Origin: JAHBVH01 sp034432375 | GTDB lineage: Bacteria; Chloroflexota; Anaerolineae; Caldilineales; Caldilineaceae | Assembly: GCA_034432375.1 (NCBI GenBank) | Contig: DAOUCA010000061.1 | Span: forward strand, 1-64,000 | Direction of reading: 5' to 3' | DNA length: 64,000 nucleotides | Shown: positions 51,317-59,430 of the stretch, in pieces | Layout: each line of letters begins with the position of its first letter | Position numbering within the stretch: the first letter of the stretch is position 1 | Translations under genes and position numbers: made by a program | Notes under the pieces: generated by a model | What the model was told of the DNA's origin: nothing | Database searches by the model: none | What the model saw: the letters and a program-made list of their open reading frames with translations, nothing else

Positions 51317-52006
51317 TCAACCGGTGGTAACCTGATGCGGCCCATGACAAGTCAACAACGCCACGTCAACCTGCTTATTCGTACGTCCCGGCAATGGCAA
51401 GATCGTCGTCTGCATCTCAATCCCAATCTGCCATCCCTCATTTTCCAACGCAGCGATTAGCTCTAGCGCCTGTGGACGGCTCGGATCGGAGAGGACGAGG
51501 GTGCCACTGGGAGCAAGATTGGTGCGGAAGATTGGTGCGAGGTGTTGGTGCATGGCCCGTTCGTAGAGAATATCGGCACCGAGGATCAGGTCATATTGCA
51601 CGGTATGATCCCAGTTGCGCCAGTCGGCAATGAATTGGTGGGGCAATGCGACATTATTTTGGGAAGAGTTCTCTTGTGCCAACAGCAGCACATCCGCCCG
51701 ATGATCGGTCTGCCAGACCTCCGCGCCAAGCTGTTGCGCCATCAAGCCGGCCAACCCGACACCCGCGCCCAATTCAAGTACCCGTTTGCCCGCCACCTGA
51801 TCCGGTCGCTCGGCTAGCCAACCGGCCAACGCCACCGCCGATTCCCAAAGCAAAAAGCCATAGGGTACATACTCCACCTCGTTGACGCCGTCAAGCAACG
51901 CGTCCTGGTCGGTGACACAGGTGATCTGCCAGGTGCGGTCGCCGATGGGGATGGTGACCGTTTCAAGGGGGAAGCGGGTGGCGAGGTCGGTTAGAGATAG
52001 GATCAT
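51317..52006 (-). CDS. Class I SAM-dependent methyltransferase (METTL/family 16 type)
   Basis: A 229-residue Rossmann methyltransferase. Motif I is VLELGAGVGLAGLMA (about 75-89), the acidic loop residue is in QTDHR, and motif post-II is DLILGADILYERA, which is typical of family 16 lysine or protein methyltransferases (D-x-x-L-G-A-D-x-x-Y). YGFLLWESAVALAGWL is a conserved N-terminal stretch of the same family. The ATG at 52006 is inferred from family starts; the ribosome site is weak. The target protein is unknown. A decayed Rpn gene lies just upstream on the same strand. Confidence 0.85.
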   Translation of the reverse strand: MILSLTDLATRFPLETVTIPIGDRTWQITCVTDQDALLDGVNEVEYVPYGFLLWESAVALAGWLAERPDQVAGKRVLELGAGVGLAGLMAQQLGAEVWQTDHRADVLLLAQENSSQNNVALPHQFIADWRNWDHTVQYDLILGADILYERAMHQHLAPIFRTNLAPSGTLVLSDPSRPQALELIAALENEGWQIGIEMQTTILPLPGRTNKQVDVALLTCHGPHQVTTG

Positions 52007-52025
52007 GGTATCATAGCAAAATAGG

Positions 52026-52444
52026 CTATGCTTCAGAAAGCGGCGGCAGCTGTTCGAGAAATTGCGCCAATGATTCGCTGCCAAGAACAGCATCAACGAG
52101 CGCCTCGGCCTGGGCAAGAGACAGGTGAGAAATACGTTGCGTCATGCCCTCTGGGATCTCGCCAAAGCGATGATCGATCAGACGCAGCAGCAGACGGATA
52201 GTACCTTCTTCGCGACCTTCTTCGCGACCTTCTTCGCGACCTTCTTCACGACCTTTTTGTAATGCAAGACGTTCAACACTTGTTACATAGGGCATGTTTC
52301 GCTCCGTTTCCAACTCGGCCACTTGCGCAATCCACGCGCGTTCCAACTCATCGGGTAAACGCATCATTCAATCGATAAAGCGAAAGAGTATTCGTCCAGC
52401 GACCCCTTCCAGGGTGTGTCGTAGTCGTCGCGGGGGATCGCCAT
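52026..52444 (-). pseudogene. Rpn-family/DUF4351 PD-(D/E)xK nuclease remnant, internal deletion
   Basis: Only the two ends of an Rpn-type transposase-like nuclease remain. The N-terminal MAIPRDDYDTPWKG (from ATG 52444) is followed at once, in another frame, by GRILFRFID then TGA where the family has IDWMMRLPDEL; the Trp codon has become a stop. The second part (ATG 52367 to 52026, 113 residues: MMRLPDELERAW...) has four REEG units coded by a 12-bp tandem repeat (52202-52256) and a DUF4351-like helical end. The catalytic nuclease core of roughly 200 residues is missing. The comparison with intact members is from memory of the family. Confidence 0.8.
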
Positions 52445-52544
52445 CGTTCGCTCCGTTGAATGGGGCAGGATTGTATGATGGGATGATTATAGCACAAATG
52501 TTTGCGGTTCGTCTACGGGAGCGTTGTTCAATTTATGGCTATGG

Positions 52545-53294
52545 TTAGATTGTGCGCAGAGGAGGCTGCGCATTTGACGGCTTGGCCTCATACAAAAGCA
52601 CCAGCCCCGAGGTTACACCGACCACTAGCCCCACACACAAAATTATCGGCACCCACCGTGGCAGCAATAGATAAACAAAACCAGCAATGGCGATTCCCAA
52701 CAGATTGATCAACACCCAATGGTTGGATTTAGGCAATTGTTTTCTAAGTAGCCATTGTTCACCGAAGCAACTGATCAATTCGCTCAGCAGAATGCCCCAG
52801 GTAAAAATTGTAATTTCCGGTAGCGCTTCTAACAGTGGCGGAGCGAATTGCAAGGCGAGGTCATACAAGAATAGCCGGTAGGATAAGTAGGCCAAGGGTC
52901 CACCAATCGCCCAACCGATCGTGTTGATCGTGATCCAGGTATCTGGTACATTCATATGGCGAAGGACAAATCGCCATTGTACAAAACCAACTATTGCGCC
53001 GACAATCATACCGTTCCAACAGAAATGAAAGGTAAACCAATGTTGTAGACAAGGGTTCGAAGTAAGAAGAGGAGTCGTGGCAATTTGTAACGCAATCGTC
53101 GTGGGACATGTGAAGTAGAGGCCATAGCGCCCAGCGCCATCGAGCAGAATGAAGACAAGCGACGCATACACAAAAAAGCCAACCGGCCAAAGTAAGCCAG
53201 TAAGTACGATCCATTTTGTAAATAAATTAGCATCAAATGCCCGTTGTTGCATAGGCTGTATAAAGCTAAAACACTCTACATTCACTATCGTCAC
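52545..53294 (-). CDS. Polytopic membrane protein of unknown function
   Basis: A 249-residue integral membrane protein with about six hydrophobic helices: WIVLTGLLWPVGFFVYASLVF, MIVGAIVGFVQWRFVL, INTIGWAIGGPLAYLSY, FTWGILLSELISCFG, WVLINLLGIAIAGFVYLLL, VPIILCVGLVVGVTSGLVL. No known family is recognised. Start is GTG 53294, 13 nt after the aminotransferase stop, or ATG 53252 if the first 14 residues are leader. It is the last gene of the minus-strand run that begins with the PRPP-synthetase-like gene. GC content appears lower than its neighbours, which may mean transfer. Confidence 0.6.
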   Translation of the reverse strand: MTIVNVECFSFIQPMQQRAFDANLFTKWIVLTGLLWPVGFFVYASLVFILLDGAGRYGLYFTCPTTIALQIATTPLLTSNPCLQHWFTFHFCWNGMIVGAIVGFVQWRFVLRHMNVPDTWITINTIGWAIGGPLAYLSYRLFLYDLALQFAPPLLEALPEITIFTWGILLSELISCFGEQWLLRKQLPKSNHWVLINLLGIAIAGFVYLLLPRWVPIILCVGLVVGVTSGLVLLYEAKPSNAQPPLRTI

Positions 53295-53307
53295 AGCGCC
53301 GCGACAT

Positions 53308-54435
53308 TTAAACCAGCAACTGCCGATGCTTAGTCAACCCATCGATCAACTGATGAATATCATCCAAATTATTATAAAAATGGGGCGAGATGCGCAGGTT
53401 GTCATCGCGATGGGAAACAATAATCCCATCGTTCGCCAGCAGCTTGACCAGCAGATCGACCTTGTGTGAACGCAGCGTCACCAGCGCGCCGTGGCGGTTG
53501 GGATCGACCGGTGAGACGAGATTCCAGCCGCGGCGCATCGCTCCCTCTTTGAGTGCGCCAGTCAACGCCTGCACTTCGCGGCGGATGTTGGCGAGGCCCA
53601 CCTGTTGCACCAGCTTGATACCGGCTAAGGTGGCATAGAGGTTGGGCACCGGCGGCGAACCGGCCTCAAATTTGCGCGCCGTGGGCGCAGGGAGGTGCAC
53701 GCTATTATCCATCGCAAAGATATTGGCCTGCGTAAACCAGCCAACCGCCGTGGGATCGAGCGTCGGCAGTAGCTCCTTGCGCACATAGAGATAGGCAATT
53801 CCAGAGGAAGCGAGCAGATACTTGAGCGTGCCGCCGACGAGAAAATCGACGCCGAGTTGCTTCACATCGATGGGCAGCGTGCCCAGGCTCTGGTAGGCGT
53901 CGAGCAGGACGAGTGCACCTTTGCGGTGCGCGATCTCGACAATCGCCGGCACATCGAGCATCACACCATTGCGGTAGCAGACATGGGTGATCGCCACGAG
54001 CTTGGTCTGCTCATCAATCGCGTCTTCAAAGCGTTCGAGTGGGATGCTGTTGCCAGCGTTGTGGACATGGACAACCTTGGCACCCTGTCCCTCTTGGGCG
54101 TGTGCATTTTGCCCAATTGTCGGAAATTCAAAGTCGCTGACGACGATCTTATTGCGGTCGCCGCTGAAATCGAGCGCGCTGGTCAGGCTGCTCACGCTGT
54201 AGGAGACGGAGCCGGTCACCGCGACCTCCTCCGCTTCGGCGTTGATCAGCGCGGCAAAGGCCTGGCGCGTCGCCTCTAGTTTATCCACCCATAACTCCCA
54301 CGGTGATCCCTGCTCTTCCCAATCGCGCAGATATTGGGCGTAGGCCAGTTGCACATCGATGGAGAGCGCGCCTTGGGAGCAACTGTTGATGTAGCTCTTG
54401 TGTTTGAAGATTGGGAAGCGTTCGCGTAAGGACAT
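53308..54435 (-). CDS. Class V aminotransferase-family PLP enzyme
   Basis: A 375-residue PLP-dependent enzyme of fold type I, class V (isopenicillin-N epimerase/cysteine desulfurase-like). The Schiff-base lysine is in LVGGTLKYLLASSG (K205), the cofactor Asp and Gln are in LLDAYQSLG (D179, Q182), and ITHVCYRNG is a conserved strand. The C-terminal small domain ends in SPHFYNNLDDI, a class V hallmark. There is no active-site Cys motif typical of IscS, so a lyase or aminotransferase is more likely than a desulfurase. The ATG at 54435 lies 10 nt after the HEPN remnant and has a weak ribosome site. Substrate unknown. Confidence 0.88.
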   Translation of the reverse strand: MSLRERFPIFKHKSYINSCSQGALSIDVQLAYAQYLRDWEEQGSPWELWVDKLEATRQAFAALINAEAEEVAVTGSVSYSVSSLTSALDFSGDRNKIVVSDFEFPTIGQNAHAQEGQGAKVVHVHNAGNSIPLERFEDAIDEQTKLVAITHVCYRNGVMLDVPAIVEIAHRKGALVLLDAYQSLGTLPIDVKQLGVDFLVGGTLKYLLASSGIAYLYVRKELLPTLDPTAVGWFTQANIFAMDNSVHLPAPTARKFEAGSPPVPNLYATLAGIKLVQQVGLANIRREVQALTGALKEGAMRRGWNLVSPVDPNRHGALVTLRSHKVDLLVKLLANDGIIVSHRDDNLRISPHFYNNLDDIHQLIDGLTKHRQLLV

Positions 54436-54445
54436 GAGCTCTGTT

Positions 54446-54813
54446 CTATTCCAATGGTAAGATCTGTTCAAGCTGGTGAATGAGATCTGGCAGAATGTCT
54501 TCGACCGTATTCTACACAATCGTCAAATCTACATTACCATAGTCATGGATAATTCGATTACGCATTCCTACCATATTGCGCCATTCGATTTGTGGATAGT
54601 TCTGACGAGTTTCTGCTGTTACCTTAGATGCCGCTTCGCCAATGATCAGCAAACAATGGGTGATAGCATAAGCAAGCATCGTGTTCGTATCAAGATCCGC
54701 CTTTGTTTTACCTCGCGAAACCCCAAGCGCACGCTGCGCTTCTGCGATAACCCAAGCGCACGCTGCGCTTCTGCGATGATATCACGAACGCGCTTTTCAT
54801 CTTTCTTGTTCAT
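54446..54813 (-). pseudogene. HEPN-family (HepT) toxin gene, inactivated by a 29-bp duplication and a nonsense codon
   Basis: The frame starts MNKKDEKRVRDIIAEAQRAL but shifts after a tandem duplication of a 29-bp unit (27-bp exact copies at 54722-54748 and 54751-54777). Removing one unit restores 112 codons with the HEPN signature RNRIIHDYGN (R-x4-H-x-Y) preceded by YPQIEWRNMVGM, except that one TAG (54512-54514) replaces the Trp of the usual IVW. It ends ...LPDLIHQLEQILPLE. HEPN toxins are RNases paired with MNT nucleotidyltransferase antitoxins. The start overlaps the MNT gene by 17 nt. Two independent lesions show the toxin is dead. Confidence 0.9.
54722..54777. repeat. 27-bp direct repeat inside the HEPN remnant
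   Basis: Exact copies of CCCAAGCGCACGCTGCGCTT... at 54722-54748 and 54751-54777, separated by AA; period 29 bp. Confidence 0.97.
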
Positions 54814-55102
54814 AGATAATCTCGGCGGAAGCAAGTATATCGGAACGTATAGTAGGCCCAAGCGATTGTTCTGTATGTAGATCAATTTCCCTATTCAAAA
54901 TACGCTGCAAACTGTCCTGCACCTCAACAAATTGAAAGAAATGGACTTTGGCTTCCGGCGTAAAGTCGACCAGCACATCCACATCGCTTTCGGGACGAAA
55001 GTCGGTGCGTAAGACTGAGCCAAAGAGCGCCAATTTGCGAATTGCGTGGCGTCGACAAAATTCTGCGATCTGTTCTTTGGGTAGATCAAGTGCCAGTGCC
55101 AT
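54797..55102 (-). CDS. MNT-domain nucleotidyltransferase antitoxin (MntA-like)
   Basis: A 101-residue minimal nucleotidyltransferase. The active-site pattern is FGSVLRTDFRPESDVDVLVDF (GS-x-x-R...SDVD) at about 28-48, with the third Asp in NREIDLHT. In characterised HEPN/MNT pairs such proteins AMPylate the HEPN Tyr and neutralise it. The ATG at 55102 has GGAG upstream. The gene is intact, although its toxin partner downstream is a pseudogene. It starts 8 nt after the VOC gene stop, so the pair sits inside a metabolic gene run. Confidence 0.9.
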   Translation of the reverse strand: MALALDLPKEQIAEFCRRHAIRKLALFGSVLRTDFRPESDVDVLVDFTPEAKVHFFQFVEVQDSLQRILNREIDLHTEQSLGPTIRSDILASAEIIYEQER

Positions 55103-55110
55103 TCCGTCTC

Positions 55111-55995
55111 CTACAATGAACCCACCAAGCGCGCCCGCAGCGCGCTATTCGTTGGATGGTCGATAAACTCATCAAACTCGATGAAATAGCCTTCGGGGTC
55201 GAGGCCGAGAAAGTCGCGCACGCTCTCCATCTCCAGCAAGACTTTATCGCTTTGCAGATCCAAGTCGGGCTGCTTCTGCAGATGGCCAAACCAATCATCG
55301 ACGGCGTCGGTAAAGAACGAAACGGTGACCCCCTTCTCGGCGGTGTAGGGGTGCAGCCCATCGCCGGCGCGCACGGGGCCGATAAAGCCCGACGGCGAGG
55401 TGGGCAGGACTTTGGCAAAGCCCTGGTCGATCACTTCGGTCAGCCCAAAGGTGTCGCGCCAAAAGTGGCCGGCTCGTTCAAGATCCTGATAATAGAGCCA
55501 GGTGACCGTCGCCTTGACACCGAGATTGGCCGGACAGGTGGCCGTTTGGCCCGCCAATGGATAGCGCGAGGGCAGCGATTCGAGCAGTGGCATCATTGCC
55601 TCATTTTCCGGATGGGGGTTGAAGCGCTCAAACTCAAGGTAATAGCCTTCGGGGTCGATGACGACAAAGCCATCGTGCGGCTTGCCCGGCTGGTAGTTCA
55701 ACGGCGCACGAACAGGCAGATCCACGCCAGTGAGATACGCCCACCACCCTTCCAACTCATCGGTCAGGAACGCGGTGGTCACCGTCTTCGGTTCATCCGC
55801 ACTGTGGCGGCCAATGCTCGTATCGATCAGCATCAAGTACGAGGTCGAAGCCACCTGAAAGAGCTTGCCAAAGCCATAATCTTCAGCGAGTTCAAAGCCG
55901 AGGGTCTCCTGATAAAAGCGAGTGGCCCGTGGCAGATCCTGGTAGTAATAGAGCGCACAATTGGCAAGAATATTGAAGTTGGCTGTCATAGTCAT
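55111..55995 (-). CDS. Two-domain VOC (glyoxalase/dioxygenase fold) protein
   Basis: A 294-residue protein with two vicinal-oxygen-chelate modules. Module 1 (about 8-135) begins CALYYYQDLPRATRFYQETLGF and ends DPEGYYLEFERF; module 2 (about 165-290) begins TWLYYQDLERAGHFWRDTFGL and ends DPEGYFIEFDEF. The end motif DPEGY(Y/F)hEF carries the usual Glu metal ligand, but the first His ligand is replaced in both modules (YYYQDL), so metal-dependent catalysis is uncertain. It could bind a ligand instead. The ATG at 55995 or 55989 has no good ribosome site. It is upstream of the MNT/HEPN pair. Confidence 0.82.
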   Translation of the reverse strand: MTMTANFNILANCALYYYQDLPRATRFYQETLGFELAEDYGFGKLFQVASTSYLMLIDTSIGRHSADEPKTVTTAFLTDELEGWWAYLTGVDLPVRAPLNYQPGKPHDGFVVIDPEGYYLEFERFNPHPENEAMMPLLESLPSRYPLAGQTATCPANLGVKATVTWLYYQDLERAGHFWRDTFGLTEVIDQGFAKVLPTSPSGFIGPVRAGDGLHPYTAEKGVTVSFFTDAVDDWFGHLQKQPDLDLQSDKVLLEMESVRDFLGLDPEGYFIEFDEFIDHPTNSALRARLVGSL

Positions 55996-56037
55996 CAAAT
56001 GGTACCGGTTGTAGGTGTCTCTCACTGCCCGACTGTC

Positions 56038-56988
56038 TCACTGCGGAAACAGGCTGCTGATGCTCTCGCGATAGTGAATCCGGTGGATGGCGTTGGCAAA
56101 GAGCGGCGCGACGGAACAGACTTCAATTTTTTCGCAGAAGGCGACCGGCTGCGTCTCAATCGAGTCGGTCATGAGCAATTGTTGGATGGGGCTGGCCATG
56201 AGCCGGGCCATTGTCTCCGGTTTGCTAAAGGCACCATGCGTCACGGCAGCGTAAATTTGTTTGGCACCCTGTTCCACCAGCTTCTCTGCGGTTTCAACCA
56301 ATGTAGAACCAGAAACGGTGAAATCGTCAACGATGAATGCCGTCTTGCCACGCACATCCCCAATGATATCGAGGATCTCGGCCTGCTCATCGTGACCGTG
56401 CCGTTCCTTGTTACCAATGGCGAGGGGGGCTTCAAGATAATTGGCATACTTGCGCGCCTGTTTGGCAAAGCCGATATCGGGCGAGACGATCACCAGATTC
56501 TCCAACCCTTTGGCGCGGATGGCACTACAGAAGATCGGTAGGGCGTAGAGATTGTCGACGGGTATCCGGAAAAAGCCTTGGAGTTGAGGAGGCAACATGT
56601 CGAGCGTCACCACGCGGTCGGCACCGGCCGTTTCGATGGCGTCGGCGCAGACGCGAGCGCGGATTGAGACGCGCGGTTCATCCTTTTTGTCCCCTTTGAC
56701 ATAGGCGAAATAGGGCATGATCACGGTGACCGTGGCCGCGCTGGCCCGCTTGAGCGCATCGATCCAGAAGAGCAACTCCATGAAATTGTCATTGGTGGGG
56801 AAGATCGTTGACTGGACCAAATAGACATGGCGTCCACGCACATTTTCACCAACACGTACAAAGAGCGCACCGTCGGAAAATTGGATGACATCGCGTTTAG
56901 CCGGTGTCATCGCCAGATGCTTACAGATATTTTCGGTTAGTTTTACGCTGGCGCTGCCGCCAAGTACGAGAATTTCTTGTTCGTCCAT
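56038..56988 (-). CDS. Ribose-phosphate pyrophosphokinase-like protein, divergent active site
   Basis: A 316-residue PRPP-synthetase-fold protein with both phosphoribosyltransferase domains. The fold is clear from VLGGSASVKLTENICKHL, the TNDNFMELLFWIDALKRAS helix, MPYFAYVKGDKKDEPRVS, SPDIGFAKQARKYA and the loop FIVDDFTVSGSTLVE (about 218-231). But the catalytic features differ from classical Prs: DLHAxQIQGFF reads DMLPPQLQGFF (metal-binding His lost) and VDDMIDTGGT reads VDDFTVSGST. It may be a divergent isozyme or a regulatory relative. The ATG at 56988 is chosen for the family N-terminus. It is probably the first gene of the minus run. Confidence 0.8.
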   Translation of the reverse strand: MDEQEILVLGGSASVKLTENICKHLAMTPAKRDVIQFSDGALFVRVGENVRGRHVYLVQSTIFPTNDNFMELLFWIDALKRASAATVTVIMPYFAYVKGDKKDEPRVSIRARVCADAIETAGADRVVTLDMLPPQLQGFFRIPVDNLYALPIFCSAIRAKGLENLVIVSPDIGFAKQARKYANYLEAPLAIGNKERHGHDEQAEILDIIGDVRGKTAFIVDDFTVSGSTLVETAEKLVEQGAKQIYAAVTHGAFSKPETMARLMASPIQQLLMTDSIETQPVAFCEKIEVCSVAPLFANAIHRIHYRESISSLFPQ

Positions 56989-57104
56989 AGCTGATCCCAA
57001 CCGTGCGTAGGGTTTAATTGAACTTGTTCCCATTGTATGTCAAAACAAGCAGCGTGACAAAGAATAGGCCTACCTGCGCTTTGACTTATCTTTTATTGAT
57101 TTCT

Positions 57105-58091
57105 TTATTGATGATCGAGCTTCCCTTGATGGCCGGCAACAATCGCTTCGCAGAGCTCCATCGTGTTGACGGCGTCGTCGATGGTGCTCCACGGTTCGGT
57201 GTCGTTGAGGATACAGTCGACAAAGTGCTTTGTCTCATTGAAATTGGGGCCGCCTACTGCGTCCAGATCGAGCGGCGTTTCGACTAACTGACCATCGAGA
57301 TAGAGTGTCACTTGTGGTTTGCCGGTCAAATCCAGGTACGCCGACAGATCCTCGGCGTGGACTTCGGCGCTTTGGATGCGATAGCCAACGCCAAAGTGGC
57401 TCATCATGACGCCGTGGGTGTGGTCGTCGAACTTGATAACGGCGTTGTGGTGGGGTGCGGGGACAACGACACCACGCCAGGTGTGGGCGTAGAGTTCCGT
57501 GGCAACGCGGGCTTCGGCCTGTTCCCGCCCCGTCATCCAGCGGATCAAGTCAACATGGTGGATCGCGTCGGAGGTCAGTTCGGGTGGTACAATATCTTGG
57601 CGGTCGGGCGGCACCATGCCCGACGCCGGTTTATGATAGTTGGCGGCCACCTGGACGGCACCACCCCGCTCCTGTGCTAAGCGGCGCACGGCCAAGATTT
57701 CCGGCATGTAACGACGGTTAAAGGAGACAATCGCTTTAGCTTTGCTAGCGTGGGCCGCGGCGACCATCTGGCGCGTCTCAGCGGCAGTGTAGCCAGGTGC
57801 TTTTTCAATTGAGGTGTGGATGTTGCGGCCAAGAGACTCCTGTACAATTGGTAACAGATGACCAGCCAGTGTCACCACATAAACGACATCCAATTGCGTC
57901 TTGTCCAATAGGTCTCGATAGTCACCAAAGGCGGCTTCAGGTTGATGCTTGGCCTTGGCTTCGGCGCGCCGTTGCTCATTCACTTCGGCAATGGCGACTA
58001 ATTTCATGCGCGGTTCGGCTTTGATCATGGCGAAGTGGCTCTGCGCATGGCCACCACAGCCGATGACGCCAACTTTGAGTTCTGCTGTCAT
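57105..58091 (-). CDS. Gfo/Idh/MocA family oxidoreductase
   Basis: A 328-residue NAD(P)-dependent dehydrogenase. The Rossmann motif GVIGCGGHAQSHF (about 8-20) is intact, the EKP-type lysine is in SIEKAPGYTAAE, and DAIHHVDLIRWMTG provides the conserved catalytic His segment. The length is typical of inositol, glucose-fructose or D-galactose dehydrogenase relatives. GAGGAA precedes the ATG at 58091. Its neighbour upstream on the same strand is a creatininase-family hydrolase (a 245-nt gap without a gene separates them). No substrate can be proposed. Confidence 0.9.
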   Translation of the reverse strand: MTAELKVGVIGCGGHAQSHFAMIKAEPRMKLVAIAEVNEQRRAEAKAKHQPEAAFGDYRDLLDKTQLDVVYVVTLAGHLLPIVQESLGRNIHTSIEKAPGYTAAETRQMVAAAHASKAKAIVSFNRRYMPEILAVRRLAQERGGAVQVAANYHKPASGMVPPDRQDIVPPELTSDAIHHVDLIRWMTGREQAEARVATELYAHTWRGVVVPAPHHNAVIKFDDHTHGVMMSHFGVGYRIQSAEVHAEDLSAYLDLTGKPQVTLYLDGQLVETPLDLDAVGGPNFNETKHFVDCILNDTEPWSTIDDAVNTMELCEAIVAGHQGKLDHQ

Positions 58092-58336
58092 GGGTTCCTC
58101 ACTTGGTTTCTATCCTGAAATTCACTACGATAATCTAGCCCTCTATAGAACGGAAGCGCCCTCAAGAAAATTTCTGAATGAAGTCTTACTCTGTCGCGGT
58201 ACTTCTCTAGCAAACCTTGCTTCAAATCAAAAATTTCTGGTGGACACTGATTGCTGGAAACACTGATGTTCACAGCTTTTTATCCGTGTTTCCAATAATC
58301 CGTATCCACAAAAACCGATTCTATCTTGCAAGCATT

Positions 58337-59200
58337 TTAGTCGGTTGGGAAAGCGAGGGGAAAGGTCGGCGCCTGCGCCTGGTGTTGCATACGCGGTTCA
58401 ATTTTACGGTCGTAATATTCGGCGACGAAGTTGGCCAAATTTTTGCTGGCTTCATCAAAGGCAAGCTTGCCCTTTTCCGCCGTCGCTTTCTCTGCCTCGC
58501 CCATAACACCGGTATCGCTATATTGGCTTGTCCACTCGACAAGGCCCATCGGCCCGCTGCCAAAGAGATCGACATAGATATACTTTGACCCCATGAGGTT
58601 GGTTTTAGCAATCGAACTCTTGATCTTGTCGGTACGCACTAATTCCGGTGCCAAGTGCATCAACATCGAAGTTTCCAGTTCGCCGGCATGGGCACAGCCG
58701 CCAGGATAGACACTCTCGCGCCAATTCTTGAGGAAGTCGGGGTCGAGGGTCAACATCTGCCACCAACTACAGAAGGCGCAGCTGGCATCGGTCTCGACGA
58801 TCAAGCGCCGCGCCACCATCTCGCATAAAGGATGATTGGAGCCGTGACCGTTGACAATGATCATCTTCTTAAAGCCATGATAGGCAAGGCTTTTGCAGAT
58901 GTCGAGCACATATTGGATGAAATGTTCAAAGTGGATGTTGAGCGAGCCGGGGAAATCCATGACATGGTGGACATAACCGTAGCTGACGGGCGGCAGCACC
59001 AAGCTCAGTTCGGGGCGCAACCGCGCCGCTTCAGTGGCGACCGCGTTGGCGCAGAGGTGGTCGACCTTCAGCGGGAGGTGATGACCGTGCTGTTCAACCG
59101 CGCCGGTGGGAATGATCGGAATCTTCCCCATTGCCACGGCTTCATTGACTTCGGGCCAGGTCAGTTCGTCAAATTTGTAAATATCACGTACGGTAGGCAT
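58337..59200 (-). CDS. Creatininase/MftE-family metal hydrolase
   Basis: A 287-residue metallohydrolase of the creatininase family. Metal and catalytic motifs are PTGAVEQHGHHLPLKVDHL near residue 33, VNGHGSNHP near 118 and CAHAGELETS near 170, together giving the Glu, His, Asp, His and Glu ligands. Family members hydrolyse creatinine, N-methyl amides or formamides, or cut mycofactocin precursor (MftE). No mycofactocin genes are nearby, so an amide substrate is more likely. GAGAGGAAAA precedes the ATG. Followed by a Gfo/Idh/MocA gene. Confidence 0.88.
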   Translation of the reverse strand: MPTVRDIYKFDELTWPEVNEAVAMGKIPIIPTGAVEQHGHHLPLKVDHLCANAVATEAARLRPELSLVLPPVSYGYVHHVMDFPGSLNIHFEHFIQYVLDICKSLAYHGFKKMIIVNGHGSNHPLCEMVARRLIVETDASCAFCSWWQMLTLDPDFLKNWRESVYPGGCAHAGELETSMLMHLAPELVRTDKIKSSIAKTNLMGSKYIYVDLFGSGPMGLVEWTSQYSDTGVMGEAEKATAEKGKLAFDEASKNLANFVAEYYDRKIEPRMQHQAQAPTFPLAFPTD

Positions 59201-59430
59201 GGCTGTTTTCCTCTCGGGCGCTAGGCGGATGATTATGAATGTTCTACTTACCTTTTACACAAAACAAAAATTAAAAAACTTGTAAATTTGCTTACTTTAA
59301 TGTAAACTAATGTTAGCAGCGTGAATAAATTTCTCCATTACCACTTGATGATCTCGCAGTTCAAACTTTGCAAAATACGCTGTCTTTCTCACACCGATTG
59401 TATTATTTCTATTTTCCAGAAGGGGATTTT

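Noticed and set aside
55156..56541. A 461-codon plus-strand frame across the VOC and PRPP-like genes
   Set aside because: It covers two well-supported minus-strand genes and the gap between them; no domain is recognisable.
59281..59330. TTGTAA - 17 nt - TAAACT as a promoter of the carbonic anhydrase gene
   Set aside because: The region is A/T-rich and gives several equally weak box pairs, so none was listed as a feature.
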